Counted from the first letter of the stretch, positions 38,035-47,845 are shown. The stretch is DNA of 64,000 nucleotides from Anaerolineales bacterium (GCA_015075405.1 JABTUK010000001.1:496001-560000); one strand, 5' to 3'. Made by a program: numbers and translations. The notes: generated from the sequence alone by a model not told the origin.

Positions 38035-38057
38035 CCTTAACAACTAAAGAGTGACAG
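38035..38057 (-). other. 3' arm of the pre-16S processing stem
   Basis: CCTTAACAACTAAAGAGTGACAG (plus strand, 23 bases) is the near-perfect reverse complement of the segment at 39709-39731 upstream of 16S. Together they form the RNase III stem around pre-16S rRNA. Confidence 0.8.
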
Positions 38058-38156
38058 CAAGCAGAGGGAGAGAGTATTAAATCAAGGTCCCTATAATCAG
38101 GGCATTAACCTTGGGATATTAGAAGTAACCAATTCTGACTACTCCAGGTCTCCCTA

Positions 38157-39653
<1,497 letters not shown>

Positions 39654-39708
39654 ATTTCACAGCTTACCACTGTGTCTTCTCTACGTGAGCCTCTCTCTTG
39701 CTCCCTTA

Positions 39709-39731
39709 CTGTCACTCTTTATTTGTTAAGG
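39709..39731 (-). other. 5' arm of the pre-16S processing stem
   Basis: Pairs with 38035-38057 (CTGTCACTCTTTATTTGTTAAGG against its complement, one mismatch). Confidence 0.8.
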
Positions 39732-39757
39732 TGCTGTCGCTCAGACGGTTGACAAAT

Positions 39758-39792
39758 AAAAACCGACACCCCCCTACTGCGGGTGCCGGTGG
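39758..39792 (-). terminator. intrinsic-terminator-like hairpin in the rRNA leader
   Basis: On the minus strand ACCGGCACCC and GGGTGTCGGT form a ten-base stem followed by TTTTTATTT. It lies downstream of both rRNA promoters and upstream of 16S, so it is either an attenuator or is passed by antitermination. Confidence 0.65.
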
Positions 39793-39860
39793 AGACGCAA
39801 AACTACATCAGGTTGTTCAACCACTTATGCAGCTTGGCATCTCCTTTCTGTTGTCAACAG

Positions 39861-39878
39861 AACTTTTCACAAGAACCC
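39861..39878 (-). promoter_or_regulatory. boxA-like antitermination element
   Basis: Minus strand GGTTCTTGTGAAAAGTT resembles the boxA of Bacillus rRNA leaders (TGTTCTTTGAAAACT). It lies between promoter and leader hairpin, the expected place for NusB/S10 loading. Judged by eye only. Confidence 0.4.
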
Positions 39879-39917
39879 TTGTGAACGAGTTCAATTTTAT
39901 CACTGAGTGCAACAATT

Positions 39918-39946
39918 AGTGTATCACACTAACTACACTTTGTCAA
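39918..39946 (-). promoter_or_regulatory. rRNA promoter, proximal
   Basis: Minus strand TTGACA, 17 bases, TACACT. A perfect -35 and good spacing. It lies in the 426-base gap between recR and 16S, which otherwise holds the distal promoter, boxA-like element, leader hairpin and processing arm. Confidence 0.7.
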
Positions 39947-39998
39947 GCCTCAGTACATTTTATTTTGCGCCTTTGTTATCGGCCCGACAACAGGAGCA

Positions 39999-40027
39999 AT
40001 ATTAACACATCTTAACCGGGTTGTCAA
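39999..40027 (-). promoter_or_regulatory. rRNA promoter, distal
   Basis: Minus strand TTGACA, 17 bases, TAATAT. Together with 39918-39946 it forms a tandem rRNA promoter pair, 81 bases apart. Confidence 0.65.
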
Positions 40028-40079
40028 CCCTTTTTCTACTCAGTCTTGACTCTTTTAAGGTTTATGAATCCGGTGAGGT

Positions 40080-40685
40080 TTACATCTCACTGCGTCCACT
40101 CAAGGCTCGACTCAGGGTGATTTCATCGGCATACTCCAAGTCGCCGCCGACCGGTAGACCGCGCGCTAAGCGGGTAATTTTAACGGCTCCGCCTTGGAAT
40201 TGGCGAGCAATATACATGGCTGTAGCTTCACCTTCGAGGTTAGGGTTGGTAGCAATGATAATTTCACGCACCTCGTCCCCTTTGCTACGCACCCGCTCGA
40301 CCAGTTCGGCAACCCGCAAATCCTCCGGGCCAATTCCTTCTACGGGAGCGATGACGCCATGCAAGACGTGATATAAGCCGTGATAATCCCGCGTCCGCTC
40401 GATGGCCAACACGTCCAGCGGCTCTTCAACCACACAGATAATGGATTGGCTGCGATGCTCGTCGCTACAAACGGGGCAGGGGTCGGTTTCGGTGATATTG
40501 AAACACTGTGAGCAAAAGAGCACTTTTTCGTGCAACTCACGCAGGGCGTCAGCCAGGGCTACAGCTCGGTCAGCCGGGTTACGCAGCAAATAGAAAGTCA
40601 GCCGCGAGGCTGTTTTTGGGCCGACCCCCGGCAAACGTGAAAACTCGTCAATTAACTTTAAAACAGGCGTGGGTGTTACTTGCAT
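40080..40685 (-). CDS. recR: recombination mediator RecR
   Basis: 201-aa RecFOR pathway protein that forms a ring clamp on DNA. Order: helix-hairpin-helix (FSRLPGVGPKTASRL, about residues 15-29), a four-cysteine zinc finger (FCSQC ... CPVC, about 57-73), then the Toprim domain (ICVVEEPLDVLAIE onward) and a Walker-like C-terminus (RLARGLPVGGDLEYADEITL). The start is ATG 40685, matching the family N-terminus MQVTPTPVLKLIDEF; an in-frame TTG five codons upstream is unlikely. It is the last gene of the dnaX-ybaB-recR cluster, transcribed towards the rRNA operon, with no clear terminator in between. Confidence 0.95.
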   Translation of the reverse strand: MQVTPTPVLKLIDEFSRLPGVGPKTASRLTFYLLRNPADRAVALADALRELHEKVLFCSQCFNITETDPCPVCSDEHRSQSIICVVEEPLDVLAIERTRDYHGLYHVLHGVIAPVEGIGPEDLRVAELVERVRSKGDEVREIIIATNPNLEGEATAMYIARQFQGGAVKITRLARGLPVGGDLEYADEITLSRALSGRSEM

Positions 40686-40708
40686 AGTTATACCAATCAA
40701 TAATAATG

Positions 40709-40756
40709 TGTAAAACGTAATGGTTTCTTGTGTAAATTCATTACGTTTTACGTTTT
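40709..40756. repeat. TTTACG/GTAAAAC repeat palindrome
   Basis: GTGTAAAACGTAATGG and inverted CATTACGTTTTACG between ybaB and recR. Confidence 0.55.
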
Positions 40757-40761
40757 AGCCT

Positions 40762-41151
40762 TTAAAACAATCCAGGAATGTTAAGTCCCCCGGTAATGGA
40801 GCCTAATTCATCGGCAGCCAGGTTTTGCGACGCTTCGACCGCTTCGTTAACAGCGGCTACTATCAAATCTTGTAGCATTTCGACATCTTCGGGGTTAACC
40901 ACTTCGGGATCTATGGTGATGGATAGCAGCTTTTGATGACCGGTCATAACAACTTTGATAGCTCCGCCGCCGGCCGTCACTTCGACCGTTTTTTCACCGA
41001 GCGACTCTTGGGCCTCGAGCATTTGCTTTTGCATCGCCTGCAATTGGCCGGCCAACCCTCCTTTCGCTCCACCGGGTGGCATCCCTAAACCACCTCCCCC
41101 GCCGAGTCCACCGAGGGAGAAACCTTTACCTTTGCCTTTACTTTTAGCCAT
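40762..41151 (-). CDS. YbaB/EbfC family nucleoid-associated protein
   Basis: 129-aa DNA-binding protein of the YbaB/EbfC family. The core starts about residue 33 (GQLQAMQKQMLEAQESLGEKTVEV, in parts) and contains GGGAIKVVMTGHQKLLSITIDPEVV and the helix DVEMLQDLIVAAVNEA, as in the family dimer. The first 30 residues are a Lys/Gly-rich extension (KSKGKGKGFSLGGLGGGGG) not present in the E. coli protein, which may add unspecific DNA or RNA contact. It lies between dnaX and recR, the conserved arrangement. The start is ATG 41151. Confidence 0.92.
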   Translation of the reverse strand: MAKSKGKGKGFSLGGLGGGGGLGMPPGGAKGGLAGQLQAMQKQMLEAQESLGEKTVEVTAGGGAIKVVMTGHQKLLSITIDPEVVNPEDVEMLQDLIVAAVNEAVEASQNLAADELGSITGGLNIPGLF

Positions 41152-41211
41152 TTCTTATGCTCCTATTATGAAAAAGGATATTAAGGTGTCAATCAACCCG
41201 TCCGACAAACA

Positions 41212-42843
41212 CTACTCGACGACTTCCCCCCCCAACTCTTCGGCCACTTTGATGAGTGCCTCCGAATCTTCATCGAGCTTCCGTTCACTATTTTCGACGG
41301 GGCGCGCTTCGGACGTTGAGGAGGCAGCCGGGTGAGAAACAGAATTTTCCGGCACAAAATGGATCGAAACCGCATGTCCCAACACTTTGCCAAAAGCTTC
41401 ATGAATGGCGGCACGGGGTTGGGGCTTCTCAAAGCGGGCCTTCATCCACTCTGAGGTAACAAGGTGAATGTCATTCCCCTCAACCCGATACAAGCGAGCT
41501 TGATTCCGCAGGGCTTCGGCCATTGTTTTGCTTTTCGGTTCTAATTCTCTGACAATCTGCTCAAAATAATTTTGAACTGTTTCCAGAGAAAGGCTGCCCT
41601 CTCGCCTAGCCTCGCCCTTTGCCACAACAACCTGTGATGGCGGCGCGGGAGCCACAATTTTTGGCGCGACCGGCTCACTTTTGAGCGGAGGCATGGCTCT
41701 GGGTATAGAGGGCGGAACAGCGCTTACCTCAGTCATCACTGGCATTACAGCCATCGGCGTGACTGCCTCGACAAAGGCCAGTTCCAACGGCAGTTGAGGA
41801 ATGGCCAGCAGACTTGATTTCAAATCAAACAGCGCGGTGTTAAACAGCATCGTCGCCCGAACGATGGCTGCAGCATCTGCCTGGGCTGCCTGAGCCTTGA
41901 TGACAGTCAAGGTTTCCTCTGGAAAATTCAATAACCCCTGAGCGTCGCCCAGTTTAGCCAGCATCACCGCCCGCAAATATTCGACAATTTCACGGGCAAA
42001 CTGGCGCGGGTCTACCCCGTCATTGACCACCCGGTTGATAAGGTCTAAGCCTGCGGCCACGTTTTGGGTGGTGAGCGCATGCACCAACTCAACCACCGAC
42101 TGCGAGGCAACCGCGCCCAGCACCGTTTGCACCAGATCGAGGGTGATGGTTTGCCCGCCATAGGCCGTCAGTTGATCCAGCAGACTGATGGCATCGCGCA
42201 TAGAGCCACCCCCCTGCCGGGCCATGTATTCCAACGCAGCCGATTCGGCGGTCAAGCCTTCCTGCTCGACAATGTGGCCCAATCGCTCGGTCACCTCGCT
42301 CACCTTAATCCGTTTGAACTCGAAACGTTGGCAGCGTGAGGTGATGGTCGCCGGAATTTTTTCCGGTTCGGTGGTGGCCAGCACAAAAATGACATGCTCC
42401 GGCGGCTCTTCTAATGTTTTCAGCAAGGCGTTAAAGGCTGAGTTGGAGAGCATGTGGACTTCGTCAATGATATAAAATTTAATGCGGGCCTCGCCGGGTC
42501 GAAAGCCAACCTTATCCCGCAGGTCACGGATATCGTCAACCCCGGTGTTGGAGGCGGCATCAATCTCGATCAAATCCAGCAAACGCCCTTCATTCACCGC
42601 CACACAAATGCGACACTGATTACAGGGCCGCTCAACGCCCGGCTCGGCCAGGCAGTTGACCGCTTTGGCCAGCAAACGGGCCATGCTAGTCTTCCCTGTG
42701 CCGCGCGGGCCGGCAAACAAGTAGGCGTGAGCAATCCGATTCAATTTCAGGGCATTGATCAGCGTTTGGGTGACATGCTGCTGCCCCACAATTTCATCGA
42801 AGGTTTGCGAGCGCCATTTGCGATACAGGGCTTGAGTAGCCAT
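41212..42843 (-). CDS. dnaX: DNA polymerase III subunits gamma/tau
   Basis: 543-aa clamp-loader ATPase. The Walker A motif is GPRGTGKTS (about residues 45-53), a zinc module includes CNQCRIC, Walker B gives IIDEVHML, and the SRC motif lies in TSRCQRFEFKRI. Domain III and a Pro/Ala-rich linker follow, ending in a tau-like domain with an acidic tail. I noticed no clear frameshift signal. The start is ATG 42843, with GAGGAA 10 bases upstream; the in-frame TTG seven codons earlier would leave that ribosome site inside the gene. It is the first gene of the dnaX-ybaB-recR cluster. Confidence 0.95.
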   Translation of the reverse strand: MATQALYRKWRSQTFDEIVGQQHVTQTLINALKLNRIAHAYLFAGPRGTGKTSMARLLAKAVNCLAEPGVERPCNQCRICVAVNEGRLLDLIEIDAASNTGVDDIRDLRDKVGFRPGEARIKFYIIDEVHMLSNSAFNALLKTLEEPPEHVIFVLATTEPEKIPATITSRCQRFEFKRIKVSEVTERLGHIVEQEGLTAESAALEYMARQGGGSMRDAISLLDQLTAYGGQTITLDLVQTVLGAVASQSVVELVHALTTQNVAAGLDLINRVVNDGVDPRQFAREIVEYLRAVMLAKLGDAQGLLNFPEETLTVIKAQAAQADAAAIVRATMLFNTALFDLKSSLLAIPQLPLELAFVEAVTPMAVMPVMTEVSAVPPSIPRAMPPLKSEPVAPKIVAPAPPSQVVVAKGEARREGSLSLETVQNYFEQIVRELEPKSKTMAEALRNQARLYRVEGNDIHLVTSEWMKARFEKPQPRAAIHEAFGKVLGHAVSIHFVPENSVSHPAASSTSEARPVENSERKLDEDSEALIKVAEELGGEVVE

Positions 42844-42883
42844 TGAGGGAATGTTCCTCTGCAAGCCGGGCTAAAAACATAAC

Positions 42884-42951
42884 TGATTTACGATTTACGA
42901 TTTACGATTTACGATTAAAAACTCAATCGTAAATCCAAAATCTAAAATCCT
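42884..42951. repeat. TTTACGA heptamer palindrome
   Basis: Four tandem TTTACGA units and a degenerate inverted arm (AATCGTAAATCC...), between the divergent dnaX and NarL-type regulator genes. Confidence 0.8.
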
Positions 42952-43099
42952 AAATTCTTTGGATTGGTAGTTTACCATTCAAGGGTTGTTTCTGCAAGGC
43001 GTAAAATATAAGGTTTGAAAAATGAAAGGTATGCTATACTGGGCAGCGCACCTCAACTCCCTGGCTCTGGGGTAAAAGGAAAACGTGGAGTAAAAAGCA

Positions 43100-43753
43100 A
43101 TGTTAACTGAAACAAATACAGCACAAAGCTCAGAAGGTATTCGCGTGCTGCTAGCCAATGATAGCCCGCTCATTCTCGCCGGTATTCGCGCTGTTATGAC
43201 GACCGAAACAGGTTTGATCACAGTCGGTGAAGTCGCCGATGGCGCTGAAGTCCAACGCTTGAGCCAAGAACTTGTACCAGATGTGTTACTGCTGGATTTG
43301 GAGATGCCTGGCCCCTCGCCGTTAGAGATTGTGACTCATCTCCGCCAGCAACGTCCGGTCATGAAAATCATTGCTCTGACCGATGGCAATAATGAGGCAG
43401 CCATCCGTGATGTGGTTGCCGCAGGGGTATCGGGTTGCCTGCTTGAAACTGAGCCGCCAGAGGTAATTGTCCAGGCCCTTCACAGCGTGGCTCAAGGTGG
43501 AGCCTGGTTTAGCCAAGGAGTGCTGGCGATACTGGCCCAACCTCCGGTCCAGGCTCAACTACCTCAACTGACCGAAGATGAATTAGCTGTATTGAGGTTA
43601 ATGGTTGAAGGTAAAACCGACCACCAGATTAGCCGGGAATTGAGCCTTAGCGAGCGCACGGTGCGCTATCGCTTGCAAAATATTTACGATAAATTGGGAG
43701 TAAACACGCGCATTGAGGTCGCTGTCAAGGCAGTACGACTAGGTTTGGCATAA
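43100..43753 (+). CDS. NarL/LuxR-type response regulator with atypical receiver
   Basis: 217-aa transcription regulator. Residues about 14-130 are the receiver, and 150-217 the LuxR helix-turn-helix (LTEDELAVLRLMVEGKTDHQIS, in parts, then RTVRYRLQNIYDKLGV). In the receiver the phospho-acceptor Asp66 is intact (LLLDLEMPG) and Thr94 is present, but the first acidic pair is Asn20-Asp21 and the invariant Lys is Glu116 (GCLLETEPPE). Without the Lys, phosphorylation-driven switching would be altered, so it may respond to another signal. No kinase is adjacent. A TATACT -10 sequence lies at 43035-43040. The start is ATG 43100, with GTGGAG upstream. Confidence 0.88.
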   Translation: MLTETNTAQSSEGIRVLLANDSPLILAGIRAVMTTETGLITVGEVADGAEVQRLSQELVPDVLLLDLEMPGPSPLEIVTHLRQQRPVMKIIALTDGNNEAAIRDVVAAGVSGCLLETEPPEVIVQALHSVAQGGAWFSQGVLAILAQPPVQAQLPQLTEDELAVLRLMVEGKTDHQISRELSLSERTVRYRLQNIYDKLGVNTRIEVAVKAVRLGLA

Positions 43754-43951
43754 GAACCACTGTTTTTTGCCGGATCCGGCAGCAAAGTTTGCCGAATTTG
43801 ACATTTACAAAGTGAGTATTACATGCTAGAGTGAATGGCGGTTGATCAACTGATGAAGGTTTCAAAAATTCTCATTGGAACCTATGCTACTTAATAAAAC
43901 TGAGCCTTGGCTAATTTCAAGAAAAGCTTGTGATTTGAAAGGAATGTAAAT

Positions 43952-44533
43952 ATGAAAATCTTTTCACTACGAATTATAGGTTCTGGGCTCCTATCCATCC
44001 TTATAGCATTAGTTACGTGGCAAACCGCTGGAGCATATGTTACATGTTGCAAGTGGGCTACAAACAACGCAAGTTTTAAGTATGATCTCAGTTTACCCAG
44101 CAGTTTCCAAGATGGAACCAATTATGGCGCAACCGTCTGGACCAACGTAACTACGTCGAGTTGGTTTTGGGTCATCAATAATCCCAGTTCAAACAACTTG
44201 ATTAGATATGGGACAATTGATGGCTCAGGAAATCAAGGAGCAGCAACAACTCGATGGACTAGCGGTAGCACTATTACTAAAATGGAAATTAAATATGACT
44301 CGGCTGAGAATTGGTACACAGGTAGCGGTACACCTGGGAGTACTCAAGCGGATTTGCGTTCTGTCGCCACGCACGAATTTGGACATGCTCTTGGACTAAA
44401 TCACACTCAAAGTACAAATTGCCCTGGAGGCTCATCCAATGCAACCATGTGTAATTCGCTCACCCTAGGGTCAACTTGGATGCGCACCCTTGAGAATGAT
44501 GACAAAAATGGAGTAGCTAACCTTTATCCATAG
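43952..44533 (+). CDS. secreted matrixin-like metalloprotease
   Basis: 193-aa metzincin. A signal peptide covers residues about 1-28 (SGLLSILIALVTWQTAGA). The zinc site is complete: HEFGHALGLNH (HExGHxxGxxH, about residues 138-148). The usual Met-turn is expected beyond it; MRTLENDDKNGVANLYP ends the protein in the style of M10A proteases (DD..GI..LY). There is no pro-domain cysteine switch. Base composition is more A+T-rich than the neighbours, as is that of the next gene. The start is ATG 43952, with AAAGGAA upstream. Its substrate is unknown. Confidence 0.82.
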   Translation: MKIFSLRIIGSGLLSILIALVTWQTAGAYVTCCKWATNNASFKYDLSLPSSFQDGTNYGATVWTNVTTSSWFWVINNPSSNNLIRYGTIDGSGNQGAATTRWTSGSTITKMEIKYDSAENWYTGSGTPGSTQADLRSVATHEFGHALGLNHTQSTNCPGGSSNATMCNSLTLGSTWMRTLENDDKNGVANLYP

Positions 44534-44577
44534 GAAGTTTACCCGATTTTTAGATAGTGTAAGGAGTTGTAAAAATA

Positions 44578-45237
44578 ATGAGTTACAAGTTGCAATTAAC
44601 GTTGATCGGTATACTGGTTGTTGGTCTGACCGCGGGATTGGCGTTAGGAGTCCTCGGGCCTCGCTTCCAAAGGCCAAGAGAAAGTACATCTTCAATTACC
44701 ATTGAGCAAGAATATTCATACTTTAGCCTTACCCGTGAAGAAATGATTGATCAGGCGGGCGTTATCTTTCTCGGTAAGGTAGTCAACATCTCATCTACTC
44801 AATGGAACCAGGATAGTGGAGAACCGTGGTACGATGAGGCTACCGGCGCAGGACTCCAGTTGCACTCCATTGAGTTTGAAGTCCTTCAACCAATTGTAGA
44901 CACCGTTGGGCTTGATAAAAAGGTAACCATAACAGCCCTGGGCATTAGCCCCTTAGATAATCAAGCCAATAAAGAGGGTAATGAGGTCATGACTCAGGGC
45001 GGGCCTGACCACAATTTAAAGGTAGGTGATGAGGCTGTTATCTTTGCTGTCAAAACTGATCTTGCTTGGCGAGATGGTACTCGGCCAATCTTGGAACTTA
45101 TAGGGGACCCTATGGATGCTCATTTCATTCGGGGGGATGACGGACTGTATCACGGACGCCCGAATGAGAAACCGGTCTCCCTAAAGGAACTCATTACTCA
45201 GATTGCCCAAAGACGACAAACTCTGGTTCAGCCCTAG
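44578..45237 (+). CDS. membrane-anchored protein of unknown function
   Basis: 219-aa protein, not recognised. An N-terminal hydrophobic helix (IGILVVGLTAGLALGVL, residues 10-26) anchors or exports it, and the rest is a beta-rich soluble domain (AGVIFLGKVVNISSTQW ... EFEVLQPIVDTVGLDKKVTIT ... LKVGDEAVIFAV). The pattern 'release/transport of X at risk... VGDEAVIF' is seen in secreted Gram-positive proteins, but I cannot assign a family. It follows the matrixin gene by 44 bases with AAGGAG upstream, and a strong terminator closes the pair. It might be the protease inhibitor or partner, which is only a guess from position. Confidence 0.6.
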   Translation: MSYKLQLTLIGILVVGLTAGLALGVLGPRFQRPRESTSSITIEQEYSYFSLTREEMIDQAGVIFLGKVVNISSTQWNQDSGEPWYDEATGAGLQLHSIEFEVLQPIVDTVGLDKKVTITALGISPLDNQANKEGNEVMTQGGPDHNLKVGDEAVIFAVKTDLAWRDGTRPILELIGDPMDAHFIRGDDGLYHGRPNEKPVSLKELITQIAQRRQTLVQP

Positions 45238-45318
45238 AGCCTTAACCTGAATTAAGTTCATTTTAGGTTAGGTCCGTATTACAAGCCACCAAGAATTGAG
45301 GGCATAATGATAATTAAG

Positions 45319-45352
45319 AAGAGGTAACTCAACGTTGAGTTGCCTCTTTTCA
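45319..45352 (+). terminator. intrinsic terminator of the matrixin pair
   Basis: A 14-base stem AAGAGGTAACTCAA / TTGAGTTGCCTCTT with a two-base turn, then TTTTC. Confidence 0.85.
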
Positions 45353-45386
45353 ATATCTTGAGATACCAAAGGTTCCCCGGCGGCGT

Positions 45387-45415
45387 TTTACGTTTCACGC
45401 CCCACGCTTTATAAT
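45387..45415 (+). promoter_or_regulatory. promoter of the second surE
   Basis: TTTACG (45387-45392), 17 bases, TATAAT (45410-45415), about 25 bases before the GTG start. Confidence 0.55.
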
Positions 45416-45439
45416 CTCTCAAAAATCAGGAGTGCCTTT

Positions 45440-46252
45440 GTGTCCAACCGACCGCTTATTCTCATCACCAACGACGACGGCATTGACTCGCCGGGGCTGC
45501 ATGCCGCAGCCGCAGCCGCAGCCGATTTAGGCGATTTGCTGATTATGGCTCCCAACTCGCAGCGCACCGGCGCAGGGCGAGGCTTTCCGCCGGTGCGCGA
45601 CAAAGCTATTTATACTACAACCATTCCGCTGGGCCAGGGGACTCACCCGGCCTACACCGCCGACGTGTCCCCGGCCCAGGCGGTCCAACTGGCGCTGTTA
45701 GAGTTAGCCGAACGCCCGATTGATTTGTGCCTCAGCGGCATCAACTATGGCGAAAATTTGGGCAGCGGAGTAACGATTTCCGGCACGGTCGGGGCGGCCC
45801 TCGAAGCGGCCTGTTCGGGTATCCCTGCCCTGGCCGTAAGCCGGGAAACCCCGCAGGAGTTTCACCTGAATAACAGTCCGGTCATTGATTTTGAGGTGGC
45901 CGCCCACTTTACCCGTCTTTTTGCCTGGCAGACACTACGCCAGGGGCTTCCCAGGGGGATTGATCTGCTCAAAATAGATGTCCCCGCCGGGGCCAGCGAC
46001 CAGACTCCCTGGCGCATCGCCCGGATTTCGCGCCAGCGTTACTACCAGACCCTCCCCAGCGGGCGCGCCCGGCTGGATGAGCCAATGGACCTGCGCTATC
46101 GAATTCATATTGATCACGAAAGTTTGGAGCCAGGGTCCGACATCCACACGGTAATGGTAGATAAATTGGTCGCTGTGGTGCCGATGACCTTTGATTTAAC
46201 GGCTCCGGTTGCTTTGGATGAAGTAAGCCGGTTTTTTGAGGAAGTCCGGTGA
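45440..46252 (+). CDS. 5'/3'-nucleotidase SurE, second copy
   Basis: 270-aa SurE-family phosphatase, paralogue of the gene at 16396. The metal-binding Asp12-Asp13 lies in ILITNDDGIDSPG, the hydroxyl loop in APNSQRTGAGRG (Ser40) and Asn102 in LSGINYGENLG. An Ala-rich helix (AAAAAAADL) is unusual but harmless. The two copies have clearly diverged, so they may act on different nucleotides or phosphate esters. The start is GTG 45440, with AGGAG seven bases upstream. Its stop codon borders a GAGGCGA repeat. Confidence 0.9.
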   Translation: MSNRPLILITNDDGIDSPGLHAAAAAAADLGDLLIMAPNSQRTGAGRGFPPVRDKAIYTTTIPLGQGTHPAYTADVSPAQAVQLALLELAERPIDLCLSGINYGENLGSGVTISGTVGAALEAACSGIPALAVSRETPQEFHLNNSPVIDFEVAAHFTRLFAWQTLRQGLPRGIDLLKIDVPAGASDQTPWRIARISRQRYYQTLPSGRARLDEPMDLRYRIHIDHESLEPGSDIHTVMVDKLVAVVPMTFDLTAPVALDEVSRFFEEVR

Positions 46253-46329
46253 GGCGAGGACGCGAGGAGGCGGGGAGAGGAATAACTCTTCGCCTCCTCG
46301 CCTCACGGGACATCGCCTCCTCGCTTCAC
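46251..46329. repeat. GAGGCGA repeat palindrome
   Basis: GAGGCGAGGACGCGAGGAGG and inverted CGCCTCCTCGCCTCACGG copies. It lies between convergent genes and overlaps the last codon of the minus-strand gene. Confidence 0.75.
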
Positions 46330-47138
46330 CACGTCCGCTGAAAGGTCACATCATAAGAGTAATGGCCCCGGCACAGGCCGTTTGTTTTTTGGCGAAGCTG
46401 GCAGTCTTCAATCGAGCCGCAGTAGCCCCCGGCAAAGAGCCATTCCGCCGGGATGTCTTCGTCGCGGGTGGAGAGAGGTAAGGTTTGCTCGCTGGTGTAG
46501 GGTGTGCCGTCAATGTGACCCTGTACCTCCAGTGACATCGTGTTGCTCCACAAATCAATTCTCAACTGCCCTAACCCGCCACTGCCCGACGCCGCTCGCA
46601 CATTTTTGTAGGTGTCGCCCACAATGACGCCGGTCAGAGGTTGACCCGCCCCATCCACGACGGTGACATAAATCGTATGGTCGCCGCCGCAGTTGTTGGC
46701 CACTTTGCCCAACACGCTGTTTTCTTCATTGGTGCGCATCCGCTGTTTCACTACCACAAAATCAACAGCCGGGCGGGTAGGAGTCGGGGGTTCAACGGGC
46801 GCGGGGGGACTGGTCGGCGGCGGGGGTTGGGTTGCGGTTGGGGGATTGGTTGGATTGGTTAGAGAGTTTGGGGTAAAAGTGGGACTGGGGACGGGCGTAG
46901 GCGTGGTTGTCGGGGTTAAAGTGGGGGTAAAAGTCGGCAGGGGTGATGGGCTGGGAGTCGAGGTGAAGGTTGGGACGGGTGTGGGTGTGGCTAAGGTGAT
47001 AACCGCTTCCTCTTCAGCGGCAGATTCTGACAGGGGCAGCCAGGCCGGCTCGACGCTCAGCACAGCCAGGACGATAACCGCCAGAACGACCAAAATCAAG
47101 CCGCCCAGAATTATGATTTGGCTGAGAATGGGCTTCAT
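46326..47138 (-). CDS. membrane-anchored protein with Pro/Thr tether
   Basis: 270-aa protein of unknown function. One N-terminal membrane helix (IIILGGLILVVLAVIVLAVL, residues about 8-27) is followed by a long Pro/Thr/Ser tether (about 50-125, TPTPVPTFTSTPSPSPLP and so on), then an extracellular beta-rich domain of about 140 residues (VDFVVVKQRMRTNEENSVLG onward). That domain has four cysteines (NCGGDH, YCGSIEDC, LCRGHY) and looks like a carboxypeptidase-regulatory or Ig-like fold (VVDGAGQPLTGVIVG). A plausible role is cell-surface display. The start is ATG 47138. Confidence 0.65.
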   Translation of the reverse strand: MKPILSQIIILGGLILVVLAVIVLAVLSVEPAWLPLSESAAEEEAVITLATPTPVPTFTSTPSPSPLPTFTPTLTPTTTPTPVPSPTFTPNSLTNPTNPPTATQPPPPTSPPAPVEPPTPTRPAVDFVVVKQRMRTNEENSVLGKVANNCGGDHTIYVTVVDGAGQPLTGVIVGDTYKNVRAASGSGGLGQLRIDLWSNTMSLEVQGHIDGTPYTSEQTLPLSTRDEDIPAEWLFAGGYCGSIEDCQLRQKTNGLCRGHYSYDVTFQRTW

Positions 47139-47211
47139 TCAGGCCATTATAAGCCAGCCGGATAGGATGTCAAAGGAGTCGGACAGTCCTCAAGGAACGA
47201 CAATGAAAATG

Positions 47212-47273
47212 AAGACCGGGGACCGATGACCGGGTGTCCGCTTGGCCGGTCTCCGGTCTTCCGTCCCCGGTCT
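47212..47273. repeat. GACCGGGGACC/GACCGG repeat
   Basis: Tandem ACCGGGGACCGATGACCGGG and an inverted CCGGTCTCCGGTCTTCCG arm upstream of infA. Confidence 0.6.
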
Positions 47274-47307
47274 ATCTAGCCTGCCAATCTTCCGAATCTA
47301 CTATTAA

Positions 47308-47336
47308 TTGACAAGGCTATGGCTGTCTGCTAAAAT
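47308..47336 (+). promoter_or_regulatory. sigma70-type promoter of infA
   Basis: TTGACA (47308-47313), 17 bases, TAAAAT (47331-47336). A strong match. Confidence 0.75.
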
Positions 47337-47439
47337 AGGGAGGTAGTATCAAAAATACCAAAAAATTGTGATTGCCCCTACTGCCACTTGTTTCACTTAT
47401 TTCTTCGATGGTCAATCTTTATTAAAGAAAGGAGATTGT

Positions 47440-47709
47440 ATGGCTGATGTTACCAAAGAAAAACTGGTGTTGGAAGGGACGATTGTCGAAGCCTTACCCA
47501 ACACCAGCTTTAAAGTTAAGTTAGAAAATGGACACACTGTTTTAGCCTATCTGTCGGGCAAAATGCGCCGCTTTTATATTCGCGTTCTGTTGGGCGACAA
47601 AGTGCGGGTAGAACTATCCCCCTATGACCTGGATCGGGGACGCATCATCTATCGTTACAAGAGCAGCACCGCCGCGGGCCGGGCGCTGGAAGATGAACAG
47701 GAAGAGTAA
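47440..47709 (+). CDS. infA: translation initiation factor IF-1
   Basis: 89-aa S1/OB-fold protein that binds the ribosomal A site during initiation. Signature: [21 protein letters not shown], in parts, then [39 protein letters not shown]. The C-terminus has an extra acidic tail ([10 protein letters not shown]) beyond the usual 72 residues. I chose ATG 47440, which has AAAGGAG upstream and gives the family N-terminus; the longer frame from 47368 runs through leader sequence. It is a single gene with its own strong promoter and terminator, unlike the common arrangement in a ribosomal protein operon. Confidence 0.95.
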   Translation: MADVTKEKLVLEGTIVEALPNTSFKVKLENGHTVLAYLSGKMRRFYIRVLLGDKVRVELSPYDLDRGRIIYRYKSSTAAGRALEDEQEE

Positions 47710-47757
47710 AATCCCCTAACCAATCACGCTCTCCTCTCCTTTTTGGGCGACCTTGTT

Positions 47758-47790
47758 GGGTATGGTCAGAAAACTGTACCCTTTTTTTAT
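47758..47790 (+). terminator. intrinsic terminator of infA
   Basis: GGGTA...TACCC stem with an internal CAG/CTG pair, then CTTTTTTTA. The T run directly precedes the next promoter. Confidence 0.7.
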
Positions 47791-47794
47791 TTTA

Positions 47795-47822
47795 TTGACA
47801 CCCTCCTCCCCGAAGCTATAAT
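47795..47822 (+). promoter_or_regulatory. sigma70-type promoter of the second class A PBP
   Basis: TTGACA (47795-47800), 16 bases, TATAAT (47817-47822). Near-consensus. The start codon follows only about 24 bases later. Confidence 0.75.
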
Positions 47823-47845
47823 CCCTGATAGGTGTTATAAATGGC

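Noticed and set aside
41212..42843. Programmed frameshift in dnaX
   Set aside because: I looked for an A-rich slippery sequence with a nearby stop in the alternative frame and did not find a convincing one.
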